A DNA stretch of 9,216 bases from CAIOSQ01 sp044359885 (GCA_044359885.1 JBIKLI010000170.1:1-9216); one strand, 5' to 3'. Shown: positions 1 through 7,715, counted from the first letter of the stretch. The notes: generated by a model not told the origin, from the sequence alone. Numbers and translations are program-made.

Positions 1-2212
1 CGACGACGGCGCCCAGTCTTTCTCCCTGAAAGACGAAATCGGCAGCCACCCGGGCGATGTCGGTGCCGTCGCCCGGCGACAGCGAGACCCCTGCTGCGGC
101 CAGCGCCGGCGCATCGTTGAGCCCGTCACCGATCATCGCGACATTGCGACCCTCCCGGGCCAGCGCCTGCAGGCGCGCGAGCTTTCCGTCGGGCTTCAGC
201 CCCGCATCCCAGGCCTCGATCCCCAGGCGGGCGGCGACCGCCGCGACCGCCGGCGCCCGGTCCCCGGAAAGGATCATGATCGAGAGACCGCGCGCGCGCA
301 GCGCGGCGATCGCCTCGCCGGCATCCGGTCGCAGCGCGTCGGCGAAGGCGAAGCGCAGCGGCGGCACGCCGGGCCGCGCGAACCAAAGTTCCAGCGAGGC
401 CTCGTCGGCCATCCGGTCGGCGGTCAGCGCCGACGTCGCGGCATCGCCGACGCCGCAGAAGGCACGGCTGCCCAGCCGCCATTCGCCGTCCGGCATCGCC
501 ACCCGCAGACCGCTGCCCGGCACCTCCTCGACGTCCGCGTGCATCGCGCTGTCGGGAAAGGCGCGCACCAGCGCCCGCGCCAGCGGATGGCGGCTTGCCT
601 GCGCCAGTCCGGCGGCCGCTCGGCCCGCCGCAATGCCGGGGGCGCCGACCAGCACCGGCCGTCCGAGCGTCAGCGTCCCGGTCTTGTCGAGCACGACCGT
701 GTCGATCGCCGCCAGCCGTTCCAGGGCCGTCGCGGACTTCATCAGAATGCCGCGGCGCATCAGCCGGCCCGAGGCCACGACCTGGACGACCGGCACGGCC
801 AGCGCCAGCGCGCAGGGGCAGGTGATGATCAGCACCGCCGCCGCATGCAGCAGCGCCGTGTGCACGGGCGCCGCAAGCAGCATCCACCAGCCGAGGAAGG
901 TGGCCGCCGCGGCGACATGGACGACCGGCGCGTAGAGCCGCGCGACCCGGTCGGCGAGCGCCACGATCCGGCCCTGGCCCCGCTCGGCGGCCTCCATCAG
1001 CCGCGCGATCTCGGCCAGCAGCGTGTCGTCGCCCGCCGCGGTGGTCCGGATCTCGATCGCCGCCCCCAGATTGATGGCACCGGCGAAGACCGCGCTGCCC
1101 GGCGGGGCCGGCACCGGCGTGGCCTCGCCGGTCACGACGCTCTGGTCGACCAGACCCTCGCCGCGCGTCACCTCGCCATCGACCGGGATCCGTTCGCCGC
1201 TGGCGACCAGCACCACGTCGCCGAGCGTCACCTGCCGCGGCGTGCGGGTCGCGACGCGGCCATCCGCCGTCAGCACGCGCACCGCCCGCGCGGCCAGCGC
1301 CACGACATGCTGCGCCGCCTGCCGTGCGCGGCCCCGCGCCCGCACGTCGAGATAGCGACCGACCAGCAGGAAGAACAGAAGCGTGATCGCCGAATCGAAG
1401 AAGGCGTGCTGGCGTCCGGCGACGGTCTCGAACAGGCTCATCGCCGCGGCCAGCACCACGCCGACCGAGATCGGCACGTCCATGTTGGTCCGGCCGGCGG
1501 CGAGCGCCTGCAGCGCCGACCGGAAGAAGGGCAAACCGGCGACGGCGATCGCCGGCAGGGCGACCAGGGCCGAGGCCCAGTGCAGCAGATCGCGGGTCGC
1601 AGGTCCCATCGAGCCGGCATGGCCCGACCAGACCGAGACCGAAAACAGCATCACGTTGGCCGCCGCGAAGCCCGCGATCGCCATGGCGCGCAGCAATTCG
1701 GCCTCCTGGCGCGCCTGGGCATCGGCAGGCGCCGCGCCGTCGAACGGCGCGACGCGGAAGCCGAGAGCCGCGAGCCGGTCCGCAAGCACCTGACCGAGCG
1801 ACGCGGGCCCCCGCCACGCGAGCGACAATCGCCGCGTCGAGAAATTGACCCGCGCCTGCTCGACAGCCGCCTCGCGACCCAGCGCGGTTTCCGCAAGCCA
1901 GACGCAGGCGCCGCAATCCAGGCCATCGACGTGAAGTTGCAGGCGGCACAGGCCGCCGGATTCGTCGACGAAGGCGGTGACGTCGTCGGCTGCTGCCCCG
2001 GCCGGCCGCAGCGACCCCGGTGCCGCGCGCCGCCGGCGGTAGAAGGCCTCCAGACCCAGCCCCGCGACCAGCCCCGCGGCGGCTTCGCATCCATGGCAGC
2101 AGAACCTCGCCCCGGGCTGGCGCGACGGTGCACCGCAATGCGCGCAGGCCGGCGCAGCGTCCGGAGCGGATGTCGGCGCCGGCAGCGCCAGGGTGGCGGG
2201 CGCGACGCTCAC
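1..2212 (-). CDS. ccoI: CcoI/FixI copper-translocating P1B-type ATPase, copy 1 (3' end cut by window edge)
   Basis: This inner-membrane ATPase exports copper needed for assembly of the CcoN Cu_B centre. About 737 residues are visible. The N-terminus has a cysteine-rich metal site (C23, C26, then FCCHGC at 37-42) and an HMA domain with DCGAC (C100, C103). The transmembrane part carries the TCPCALALAVP ion-binding motif (C465, C467). The cytosolic part has the phosphorylation motif DKTGTLT (D509), an HP motif (SRHPLARA) and the hinge GDGLNDAP (695-702). Only the last transmembrane helices, roughly 60 residues by family length, lie beyond the left edge. I chose the GTG at 2212 because its GTGA overlaps the ccoH stop by 4 bases and it keeps the whole cysteine cluster. 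It is the last visible gene of the ccoNOQPGH operon and is presumably co-transcribed. The CPC context and N-terminal cysteines look like alphaproteobacterial FixI, unlike the second copy at 7948-9216. Family assignment is certain; the exact start is less so. Confidence 0.96.
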   Translation of the reverse strand, partial: MSVAPATLALPAPTSAPDAAPACAHCGAPSRQPGARFCCHGCEAAAGLVAGLGLEAFYRRRRAAPGSLRPAGAAADDVTAFVDESGGLCRLQLHVDGLDCGACVWLAETALGREAAVEQARVNFSTRRLSLAWRGPASLGQVLADRLAALGFRVAPFDGAAPADAQARQEAELLRAMAIAGFAAANVMLFSVSVWSGHAGSMGPATRDLLHWASALVALPAIAVAGLPFFRSALQALAAGRTNMDVPISVGVVLAAAMSLFETVAGRQHAFFDSAITLLFFLLVGRYLDVRARGRARQAAQHVVALAARAVRVLTADGRVATRTPRQVTLGDVVLVASGERIPVDGEVTRGEGLVDQSVVTGEATPVPAPPGSAVFAGAINLGAAIEIRTTAAGDDTLLAEIARLMEAAERGQGRIVALADRVARLYAPVVHVAAAATFLGWWMLLAAPVHTALLHAAAVLIITCPCALALAVPVVQVVASGRLMRRGILMKSATALERLAAIDTVVLDKTGTLTLGRPVLVGAPGIAAGRAAAGLAQASRHPLARALVRAFPDSAMHADVEEVPGSGLRVAMPDGEWRLGSRAFCGVGDAATSALTADRMADEASLELWFARPGVPPLRFAFADALRPDAGEAIAALRARGLSIMILSGDRAPAVAAVAARLGIEAWDAGLKPDGKLARLQALAREGRNVAMIGDGLNDAPALAAAGVSLSPGDGTDIARVAADFVFQGERLGAVV

Positions 2213-2691
2213 CGCGCGAAGACCCGCTGGGAGAATTCGAGCCTTTCGCCGCCTCGCGCGATCCCGATGCGCAGATCCCACTGGCCCGCGGCCGGCAGCA
2301 CGACCGTGCCGGCATGCTGTCCGGCCCGGCGCTCGACAAGGACGGCCGGCACCGGCGCGACGCGCTCGACCGGACGGACGAAGACCGCCGCAAGAACGGC
2401 GCCGCCGAGCGGCGCGCCGTCGCGGTCGGCGAGATCGACCGCCACCGCCCGCTGCCCGGCCGCGTCGGCCGCGCCCAGCGTCACCGCCAGCCGCCATCCC
2501 AGCGCGTCGCGGCGCTCGGCCGCCGCCAGCACCGTGTTGTAGGCGAGGCCACGGCCGAAGGCGTCGCGATGCGACAGCCCCGAATAGGTCGACAGCGCGG
2601 CGGCGACCATGCCCGCGTTGACGACGACCACGACCCCCATCGCGGCCACGAAGATCCAGGGCAGACGGCTCGCAGGCATCGGCTTTGCCAT
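2209..2691 (-). CDS. ccoH: CcoH/FixH, cbb3 oxidase assembly protein
   Basis: A 160-residue membrane-anchored protein of the FixH family, needed for maturation or stability of the cbb3 complex. One transmembrane helix is visible at about residues 11-33 (start PWIFVAAMGVVVVVNAG). It is followed by a periplasmic domain with the family GLAYN signature at 48-52 and a late GQWDLRI stretch near 136-142. The length is typical of the family. I chose the ATG at 2691 because GAGGGG lies 7 bases upstream. An alternative ATG at 2706 overlaps the ccoG stop as ATGA and would add MRGLD, but it has no well-spaced ribosome site. The gene lies between ccoG (11-base gap) and ccoI (4-base overlap), which supports translational coupling in the GHI assembly block. 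Sequence conservation of FixH is weak, so the call rests on topology, the GLAYN motif and synteny together. Confidence 0.9.
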   Translation of the reverse strand: MAKPMPASRLPWIFVAAMGVVVVVNAGMVAAALSTYSGLSHRDAFGRGLAYNTVLAAAERRDALGWRLAVTLGAADAAGQRAVAVDLADRDGAPLGGAVLAAVFVRPVERVAPVPAVLVERRAGQHAGTVVLPAAGQWDLRIGIARGGERLEFSQRVFAR

Positions 2692-2702
2692 GTCCAGACC
2701 CC

Positions 2703-4190
2703 TCATTTCCTGGGCGACACGAAGCTGGTCGTATGGGAGGCGCTCGCCCCGTGGACCGGACCGGCCAGCCGCATCGTCATCGCGAGCGACTCCTGGCCCG
2801 TCTTCGGCGCAGCGACGAACACGCGATAGGTGGCGACCGAATCCGGCCGGGCCACCAGCTCCGCCTGCGACGCGGTCGCCGGCGACGCCGCGCCGACGAC
2901 CGACAGCACCGCGCCAGGGACCCCTTCGGTGGTCAGCACGTAGCGGCGCGGCTCGCGCGCCTTGTTCAGGATCTTGACCGTGTAGCCGTTGCGGATCGTG
3001 CCGTCGGACAGCGTCACATAGAAGGGCGCGCGGTCGCGCAGGACATGCAGTTCGGTGTCCCCGCGCAGCGCCAGCGCGGCGATCATCGCCCCGGCGACGA
3101 TCGCCATCGCCGCCAGGTAGACCACCGGGCGCGGCCGGATCCAGGGATGGCGATGCGCCCGGCCCGCGGCGGCGGCCTCCTGCGCCGCCAGCGTGTCGAA
3201 CGCGATCAACCCGCGCGGCCGGCCGACCTTGTCCATCACCTCGTCGCAGGCGTCGATGCACAGGCCGCAGCCGATGCATTCGAGCTGCTGCCCGTCGCGG
3301 ATGTCGATCCCCGTCGGACAGACCGCGACGCAGCTGGCGCAGTCGACGCAGTCGCCCCGGCCCTCCCAGCCGGTCCCCGCCTTGTGCTTGCCGCGCGGCT
3401 CGCCGCGCAGGCTCCGGTACGAAACGACGAAGGAATGCTCGTCGAACATCGCCGCCTGGAAGCGCGGCCACGGGCACATATACGTGCAGACCTGCTCGCG
3501 CGCCCATCCGGCCAGCGTGTAGGTCGAGACCGTGAACAGTCCGGCGAACAGGTAGATGGCCGGCGAGGCGGTGCCGGTGACGATCTCCATCGCCGTCGTC
3601 GGCGCATCCGCGAAGTAGAACACCCAGGCGCCCCCGGTGGCCGCGGCGATCGCGAGCCACGCCGCGTGCTTGGCGATCTTGCGCAGCGTCTTGGCGCCGG
3701 TCCAGGGCGCGTTGTCGAGGCGGATGCGCGCGTTGCGATCGCCCTCGATCCAGCGCTCGACGAGCATGAACAGGTCGGTCCACACGGTCTGCGGACAGGC
3801 ATGGCCGCACCACACGCGGCCGAAATAGGCGGTCGCCAGGAACAGCCCGATCGCGCCCAGGATCAGCAGGCCGGTGAGGAGATAGACCTCCTGCGGCCAG
3901 ATCTCGATCGCGAAGAAATAGCCGCGCCGGCCCGGCAGATCGAGCAGCACCGCCTGGTCCGGCACGCCGGGCCCGCGATCCCAGCGCAGCCAGGGCACGA
4001 CGTAGTAGAGGCCGAGGCAGAAAGCCAGCACGGCCCATTTGAGCTGCCGGAACGGCCCCGCGACGCGCCGCGGATAGACCTTGATCCGGTTGACGTAGAG
4101 CGGCAGCTCGGCGCGCTGCGCACGCACCGAGCGCGCCGTCTCCCCGGCGCCGGAATCGGCGGCCGGCAGCCGGATGGCGGGTTCGGCCAT
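2703..4190 (-). CDS. ccoG: CcoG/FixG, membrane-bound Fe-S protein of cbb3 oxidase maturation
   Basis: A 495-residue polyferredoxin-like membrane protein. CcoG family members are linked to reduction of Cu(II) to Cu(I) for delivery to the cbb3 oxidase. Hydrophobic segments are visible near residues 50-67, 101-121, 175-193, 209-228 and 356-376. Conserved membrane-proximal cysteine pairs are C128/C132 (WCGHACPQ) and C235/C239 (CTYMCP). Two [4Fe-4S] ferredoxin motifs follow: C281, C284, C287, C291 and C305, C308, C311, C315. The C-terminus (about 380-495) is the periplasmic Ig-like domain of the family, including NGYTVKILNK. The ATG at 4190 gives the expected family N-terminus ahead of the conserved LYVNRIKVYPR segment (31-41). 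It starts 16 bases after ccoP; the ribosome site is only a G-rich stretch. The open frame continues upstream to about 4769, but there it is the wrong frame of ccoP. Confidence 0.97.
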   Translation of the reverse strand: MAEPAIRLPAADSGAGETARSVRAQRAELPLYVNRIKVYPRRVAGPFRQLKWAVLAFCLGLYYVVPWLRWDRGPGVPDQAVLLDLPGRRGYFFAIEIWPQEVYLLTGLLILGAIGLFLATAYFGRVWCGHACPQTVWTDLFMLVERWIEGDRNARIRLDNAPWTGAKTLRKIAKHAAWLAIAAATGGAWVFYFADAPTTAMEIVTGTASPAIYLFAGLFTVSTYTLAGWAREQVCTYMCPWPRFQAAMFDEHSFVVSYRSLRGEPRGKHKAGTGWEGRGDCVDCASCVAVCPTGIDIRDGQQLECIGCGLCIDACDEVMDKVGRPRGLIAFDTLAAQEAAAAGRAHRHPWIRPRPVVYLAAMAIVAGAMIAALALRGDTELHVLRDRAPFYVTLSDGTIRNGYTVKILNKAREPRRYVLTTEGVPGAVLSVVGAASPATASQAELVARPDSVATYRVFVAAPKTGQESLAMTMRLAGPVHGASASHTTSFVSPRK

Positions 4191-4206
4191 CGCCCCGCCC
4201 GTGCGG

Positions 4207-5064
4207 CTACTGCCCGCCGCCCAGCGCATGCACATGCACGGCAAGCATCTTGATGGTCGCCGCGTCGAGCCGCGACTGCCAGCCCGGCATCGCGCCGGCG
4301 CGGGCATTGGCGATCGACCGCACGACGCTCGCCCGGTCGCCGCCATAGAGCCAGATGCGGTCGTCGAGCCGGGGCGCGCCGAGGACCGTGTTGCCCTCGC
4401 CGGTCTCGCCGTGGCAGGCGGCGCAATGCTCGGCATAGAGCGCGGCACCGGCCGCCGCGGACGGCGACGGCGCGGCCGCGCCGGAGAGGGTGAGGACATG
4501 GTCGGCGACCTGCCCGATTTCCTCGGCCTTGAGCAGGCCGTCGAGCCCGAATCGCGGCATCTGCGACACCCGGCTGTCCGGGTCGGCGTTGCGGATGCCG
4601 TGCATGATCGTGCGATGGATGTCCTCCAGCGTGCCGCCCCAGAGCCAGTCGTCGTCGGCGAGATTCGGGTAGCCGGTCGCGCCGCCGCCGCCGGCACCAT
4701 GGCAGGGCGCGCAATTGTCGGCGAAGACCTGGCGGCCGCCGGCGAGCGCGAAATTGAGCAGCTCGGCATCGCCGCGAATCTGCGGCAGGTCCGCCTGATC
4801 GATCCGCGCGACGAAGCCGGCGCGCTGCGCGCGCTGCTCCTCGAGGCTGCGCCCCAGCTCGGCGCGGCTCCAGTAGCCGAACCATCCCTGGACCCAGGGA
4901 AGCGACGGATAGAGCGCCATGTAGCCGATCGCCCAGACGATGGTCACCCAGAACAGGTTCACCCACCATCTCGGCAGCGGCGTGTTCAGCTCGCGCACGC
5001 CGTCCCAGACATGTCCCGTGGTCTCGCGACCCGTGATCTCGTCCTTTTCGATCTTCGTCGGCAT
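4207..5064 (-). CDS. ccoP: CcoP/FixP, diheme cytochrome c subunit of cbb3 oxidase
   Basis: A 285-residue membrane-anchored subunit that accepts electrons from soluble cytochrome c and passes them towards CcoO and CcoN. The N-terminal cytosolic stretch has the family-typical DGVRELNTPLPRWW (21-34). A transmembrane helix follows at about 34-52, then a linker and two periplasmic cytochrome c domains. Heme c sites are CAPCH (118-122) and CAACH (214-218); the likely axial methionines are M169 (SQMP) and M259 (AMPGW). Length and domain order are normal for the family. The ATG at 5064 has TGGAG about 6-7 bases upstream and follows ccoQ by 14 bases. The C-terminal domain is joined by a short Ala/Pro/Ser-rich linker (about 194-208). 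No anomalies are seen. Confidence 0.98.
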   Translation of the reverse strand: MPTKIEKDEITGRETTGHVWDGVRELNTPLPRWWVNLFWVTIVWAIGYMALYPSLPWVQGWFGYWSRAELGRSLEEQRAQRAGFVARIDQADLPQIRGDAELLNFALAGGRQVFADNCAPCHGAGGGGATGYPNLADDDWLWGGTLEDIHRTIMHGIRNADPDSRVSQMPRFGLDGLLKAEEIGQVADHVLTLSGAAAPSPSAAAGAALYAEHCAACHGETGEGNTVLGAPRLDDRIWLYGGDRASVVRSIANARAGAMPGWQSRLDAATIKMLAVHVHALGGGQ

Positions 5065-5078
5065 GACGGTCTCCAGCC

Positions 5079-5228
5079 TCAGCGCTCGTCCAGCGGGATG
5101 CGGGCGCGTTTCTCGAACTCCGCGCGATTGGCGGGCCAGAGGGCCCAGACGACGATCGCGAGGAAGGTGACAACCGCGATCGCCGTCCAGGCGCTGCGGA
5201 GGATCTCGTGCAGCAGCTTGATGTCCAT
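5079..5228 (-). CDS. ccoQ: CcoQ/FixQ, small cbb3 oxidase subunit
   Basis: A 49-residue single-span membrane protein starting MDIKLLHEILRS. A hydrophobic helix runs from about residue 14 to 31, followed by the family-typical WP plus basic/acidic tail (start WPANRAEFEKRARIPL). CcoQ stabilises the CcoNOP complex, probably via CcoP. Length, topology and its place between ccoO (9-base gap) and ccoP (14-base gap) all fit. Translation starts at the ATG at 5228; the preceding ribosome site is only a G-rich run (GGGGCGGG), weaker than those of ccoN and ccoO. Just 3 of 49 codons end in A or T, in line with the G/C-ending usage of the left part of the window. Confidence 0.93.
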   Translation of the reverse strand: MDIKLLHEILRSAWTAIAVVTFLAIVVWALWPANRAEFEKRARIPLDER

Positions 5229-5237
5229 GGCCCGCCC

Positions 5238-5963
5238 CTATTGCCGCAGCTGCGCCGGGGTGATGTCGGTGAACCGCACAAGCGTGCCGAGCATCTGCAG
5301 ATAGGCCACCAGCGCGTCCATCTCGGTCAGCCCGGGGGCGTCGGCGTTGAACTTCGCGACCACCGCCTTGGGATATCGCCGCAGGAGGCCGGTGCTGTCG
5401 GCGTCGGGATCGGCCTGCGCCAGCAGGTCGGCGCGGGCATTCGCGATCATCTCGTCGCTGTAGGGCACGCCTGCAAGGCGCAGCGCCTTCAGATGTCCGG
5501 CGATGTCGTCGTGCTTCAGCGCGCGGGTGGCGAGGAAGCGATAGCCCGGCATGATCGATTCCGGCACGACCGCGCGCGGATCGACGAGATGCGCGACATG
5601 CCAGTCGTTCGAGTATTTCCCGCCGACGCGCGCGAGATCGGGCCCCGTCCGCTTGGACCCCCACTGGAAGGGATGGTCGAACATGCTCTCGGCGGCGAGG
5701 CTGTAATGGCCGTAGCGCTCGACCTCGTCCTTGAACGGACGCACCTGCTGCGAGTGGCAGGTGTAGCAGCCCTCGCGGACGTAGATCGACCGGCCGAGCA
5801 GCTCGAGCGGCGCATAGGGGCGCATCCCCTGGACGCGCTCGATCGTCGTCTCGACCGCGAACAGCGGGATGATCTGGACCAGCCCGCCGACCGAGATCGT
5901 GACCAGGGTCAGGATCGCCAGAAGGACGACGTTCTTCTCGATGATGTCGTGGCGGAAGGACAT
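5238..5963 (-). CDS. ccoO: CcoO/FixO, monoheme cytochrome c subunit of cbb3 oxidase
   Basis: A 241-residue membrane-anchored cytochrome c that carries electrons from CcoP to the CcoN active site. It begins MSFRHDIIEKN and has a transmembrane helix at about residues 11-33. The heme c site is CYTCH (66-70) within the conserved GRSIYVREGCYTCHSQQVRP block. The axial methionine is expected at M138 in ESIMPGY. The conserved TGPDLARVGGKYSNDWH segment (107-122) is present. The start at 5963 has AGGAG 7 bases upstream, and that ribosome site overlaps the ccoN stop (TGAGGAG), so translation is probably coupled to ccoN. The same frame is open upstream to 6806, but this lies antiphase inside ccoN and encodes nothing recognisable. 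Confidence 0.98.
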   Translation of the reverse strand: MSFRHDIIEKNVVLLAILTLVTISVGGLVQIIPLFAVETTIERVQGMRPYAPLELLGRSIYVREGCYTCHSQQVRPFKDEVERYGHYSLAAESMFDHPFQWGSKRTGPDLARVGGKYSNDWHVAHLVDPRAVVPESIMPGYRFLATRALKHDDIAGHLKALRLAGVPYSDEMIANARADLLAQADPDADSTGLLRRYPKAVVAKFNADAPGLTEMDALVAYLQMLGTLVRFTDITPAQLRQ

Positions 5964-5974
5964 GGATGATCTCC

Positions 5975-7417
5975 TCACGCGCGCGCGACGGCCAGCGCGG
6001 GACCGCGCGCCGCCTCGCGCGCGACGTCGCCGCGGATCGTCCGCCAGAGGTTGTAGGCCATGATCAGCGAGCCGGCGACGTAGAGCGCCCCGCCGAGCGC
6101 GCGGATGGCGTAGAACGGCCGCATCGCCACGACCGTCTCGACGAAGGAATACTGCAGGAATCCCAGCTCGTCGTAGGCCCGCCACATCAGCCCCTGCATG
6201 ATGCCGCTGACCCACATGGCGGTGATGTAGAGCACGATGCCCAGCGTCGCGATCCAGAAATGCCAGGCCACCAGCCGCGTCGAGTACAGGCGCTCGCGCC
6301 GCCACAGCACCGGGACGAGATAATAGAGCGTGCCGAAGACGATGAATCCGACCCAGCCCAGCGCGCCGGAATGGACATGTCCGATCGTCCAGTCGGTGTA
6401 GTGGCTGAGCGCGTTGACGGCCTTGATCGACATCACCGGCCCCTCGAAGGTCGACATGCCGTAGAAGCCGACCGCGGTCACCGAGAAGCGCAGGCCGGGA
6501 TCGGTGCGCAGCTTGTCCCACGCCCCCGCCAGCGTCATGATTCCGTTGATCATGCCGCCCCAGCTGGGCATCCACAGCATGATCGAGAACACCATGCCCA
6601 GCGTCTGGGCCCAGTCCGGCAGCGCGGTGTAGTGCAGATGGTGCGGGCCTGCCCAGATGTAGAGGAAGACCAGCGCCCAGAAATGGATGATCGACAGCCG
6701 GTAGGAATAGACGGGCCGGTCGGCCTGCTTGGGGATGATGTAGTACATCATGCCGAGGAAGCCGGCGGTCAGGAAGAAGCCCACCGCGTTGTGGCCGTAC
6801 CACCACTGAATCATTGCATCCTGCACCCCGGCATAGGCCGAGTATGACTTCGGCGTCAGGATGCCGGCGGCCATCACCGGAACCGCCGCGCTATTCACTA
6901 GGTGCAGAACCGCGACAGTCAGGATGAAGCCGCCGAAAAACCAGTTCGCCACGTAAATGTGCGAGACCTGACGCTTGATGATGGTGCCGAAGAACACCAC
7001 GGCGTAAGACACCCACACCAGCGTGATCAGGATGTCGATCGGCCACTCGAGCTCGGCATACTCCTTGCCGGAGGTGAATCCGAGCGGGAGCGACAATGCC
7101 GCCAGGACGATGATCAACTGCCAGCCCCAGAAGGTGAAAGCGGCCAGTCCCGGCGCAAACAAGGGCGCATGACTCGTGCGCTGCACCGCGTAGTAGGACG
7201 TGGCGAACAGCGCGCAACCGCCAAACGCGAAAATTACCGCGTTGGTATGCAACGGACGCAAGCGACCGTAGCTAAGGAATTCGTGCACGTTCAGTTCCGG
7301 CCAGACCAGCTGGGCGGCGATGATTACGCCCACCAGCATGCCGACGATGCCCCAGATTACGGTCATCACAGCGAACTGGCGCACGACTTTGTAGTTGTAA
7401 GTCGCCTGCGATTGCAT
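5975..7417 (-). CDS. ccoN: CcoN/FixN, catalytic heme-copper subunit I of cbb3 oxidase
   Basis: A 480-residue polytopic membrane protein that reduces O2 at a heme b3-Cu_B site. By comparison with the characterised cbb3 enzyme, ligands are H57 and H349 for low-spin heme b, H347 for heme b3, and H209, H259 and H260 for Cu_B. The cross-linked tyrosine is Y253 (YIWAGPHH) and the conserved glutamate is E325 (STFEGP). All are present. The ATG at 7417 gives the family-typical MQSQATYNYKVVRQFAVM and has AGGTGA 7 bases upstream. By hand count about 38 of the first ~203 codons end in A/T, including GTA, CTT, CTA, ACT and TTT. Only about 16 of the remaining ~277 do, mostly TAT, CAT and GGA. The switch lies at about 6800-6810, in the QDAMIQWWYGHN segment. 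The protein looks functional, but the gene is probably a mosaic. It is transcribed from its own FNR-type promoter. Confidence 0.98.
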   Translation of the reverse strand: MQSQATYNYKVVRQFAVMTVIWGIVGMLVGVIIAAQLVWPELNVHEFLSYGRLRPLHTNAVIFAFGGCALFATSYYAVQRTSHAPLFAPGLAAFTFWGWQLIIVLAALSLPLGFTSGKEYAELEWPIDILITLVWVSYAVVFFGTIIKRQVSHIYVANWFFGGFILTVAVLHLVNSAAVPVMAAGILTPKSYSAYAGVQDAMIQWWYGHNAVGFFLTAGFLGMMYYIIPKQADRPVYSYRLSIIHFWALVFLYIWAGPHHLHYTALPDWAQTLGMVFSIMLWMPSWGGMINGIMTLAGAWDKLRTDPGLRFSVTAVGFYGMSTFEGPVMSIKAVNALSHYTDWTIGHVHSGALGWVGFIVFGTLYYLVPVLWRRERLYSTRLVAWHFWIATLGIVLYITAMWVSGIMQGLMWRAYDELGFLQYSFVETVVAMRPFYAIRALGGALYVAGSLIMAYNLWRTIRGDVAREAARGPALAVARA

Positions 7418-7424
7418 GATGGAT

Positions 7425-7430
7425 TCACCT
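7425..7430 (-). promoter_or_regulatory. ccoN ribosome binding site
   Basis: AGGTGA on the minus strand, 7 bases before the ccoN ATG at 7417. It fixes this start, which also matches the conserved N-terminus of the family. Confidence 0.75.
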
Positions 7431-7496
7431 CACATAGACAAAAAAAACCGTGGCCCGTACTGCGATTGATGCGGTGCAGTATGGAAATTTGGGCGC

Positions 7497-7537
7497 AGAT
7501 TACTCTCGAATTCCAAGCGCCGTTTGATGTAGGTCAA
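7497..7537 (-). promoter_or_regulatory. FNR/Anr-type promoter of the ccoNOQPGHI operon
   Basis: The box TTGATgtagGTCAA (plus strand, 7524-7537) is one base from a perfect FNR/Anr palindrome (TTGAT-N4-ATCAA). On the minus strand, TAATCT at 7502-7497 is centred 31 bases downstream. This is close to the 32 expected for a class II FNR promoter with the box at -41.5, and puts the start near 7489. That leaves a leader of about 70 bases. FNR-family activation of cbb3 operons under low oxygen is well established; its use here is inferred from the site. Confidence 0.8.
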
Positions 7538-7639
7538 AATATATCCGACTTCAAGAACAATAACAATGAAATCAATATGGTTTATGTCTGGATGGGGTGT
7601 CCTTCTTGCCCGCGAAGAATGCAGGTGCGCAGATTCGAC

Positions 7640-7667
7640 AAAAAAAAAGGGTGCGCAGCGCGCACCC
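7640..7667 (-). terminator. Intrinsic terminator between ccoIS and ccoN
   Basis: On the minus strand a perfect 8-bp G/C-rich hairpin, GGGTGCGC-gct-GCGCACCC (7667-7649), is followed at once by nine T (7648-7640). This is a textbook rho-independent terminator for leftward transcription. It should end ccoI-ccoS transcripts, so ccoN needs its own promoter, which is present at 7497-7537. It is also the natural 3' end of the candidate small RNA starting near 7722. Confidence 0.92.
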
Positions 7668-7715
7668 CTAACCCCAACAGAGAGCCTTCGGGTGACGGCA
7701 TTCAGCCATCACCAT
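7668..7715 (-). CDS. Possible 15-residue small ORF ending at the terminator stem
   Basis: A complete frame, ATG at 7715 to TAG at 7670-7668, encodes MVMAECRHPKALCWG. The stop codon directly abuts the first base of the terminator stem (7667). The predicted transcript would place the ATG about 8 bases from its 5' end, and no convincing ribosome site precedes it (only ACGGG). It contains two cysteines and a histidine (C6, H8, C13), so a metal- or redox-related leader peptide is conceivable. An ORF of this length can easily arise by chance, and I recognise no family. Confidence 0.25.
   Translation of the reverse strand: MVMAECRHPKALCWG

Noticed and set aside
126..2393. A 755-codon minus-strand frame overlapping ccoI copy 1 and ccoH
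   Set aside because: It is Arg/Gly/Ala-rich with no domain, and lies in a different frame from the intact ccoI, which shows every P-type ATPase motif.
539..2542. A 667-codon plus-strand frame, and similar long plus-strand frames at 2685-4253 and 4174-5304
   Set aside because: These are antisense shadows typical of high-GC coding DNA. They have no recognisable motifs, and each sits opposite a well-supported cco gene.
4191..4769. Upstream extension of the ccoG frame
   Set aside because: The added part is the wrong frame of ccoP; the ATG at 4190 gives normal CcoG length.
5964..6806. Upstream extension of the ccoO frame
   Set aside because: The added part is the wrong frame of ccoN. The ATG at 5963 has a good ribosome site and the family N-terminus.
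7466..7478. A third possible FNR box (TTGATgcggTGCA)
   Set aside because: Only one half-site matches; the other half lacks the TCAA core, and it lies downstream of the predicted ccoN start site.
7565..7585. A possible IHF site in the A/T-rich segment upstream of the ccoN promoter
   Set aside because: AATCAA fits the first half, but the spaced TTR part is not matched properly; A/T richness alone can give this.
7691..7713. The 5' hairpin read as a second terminator
   Set aside because: No T tract follows it in the minus-strand direction, so it is treated as part of the candidate small RNA.
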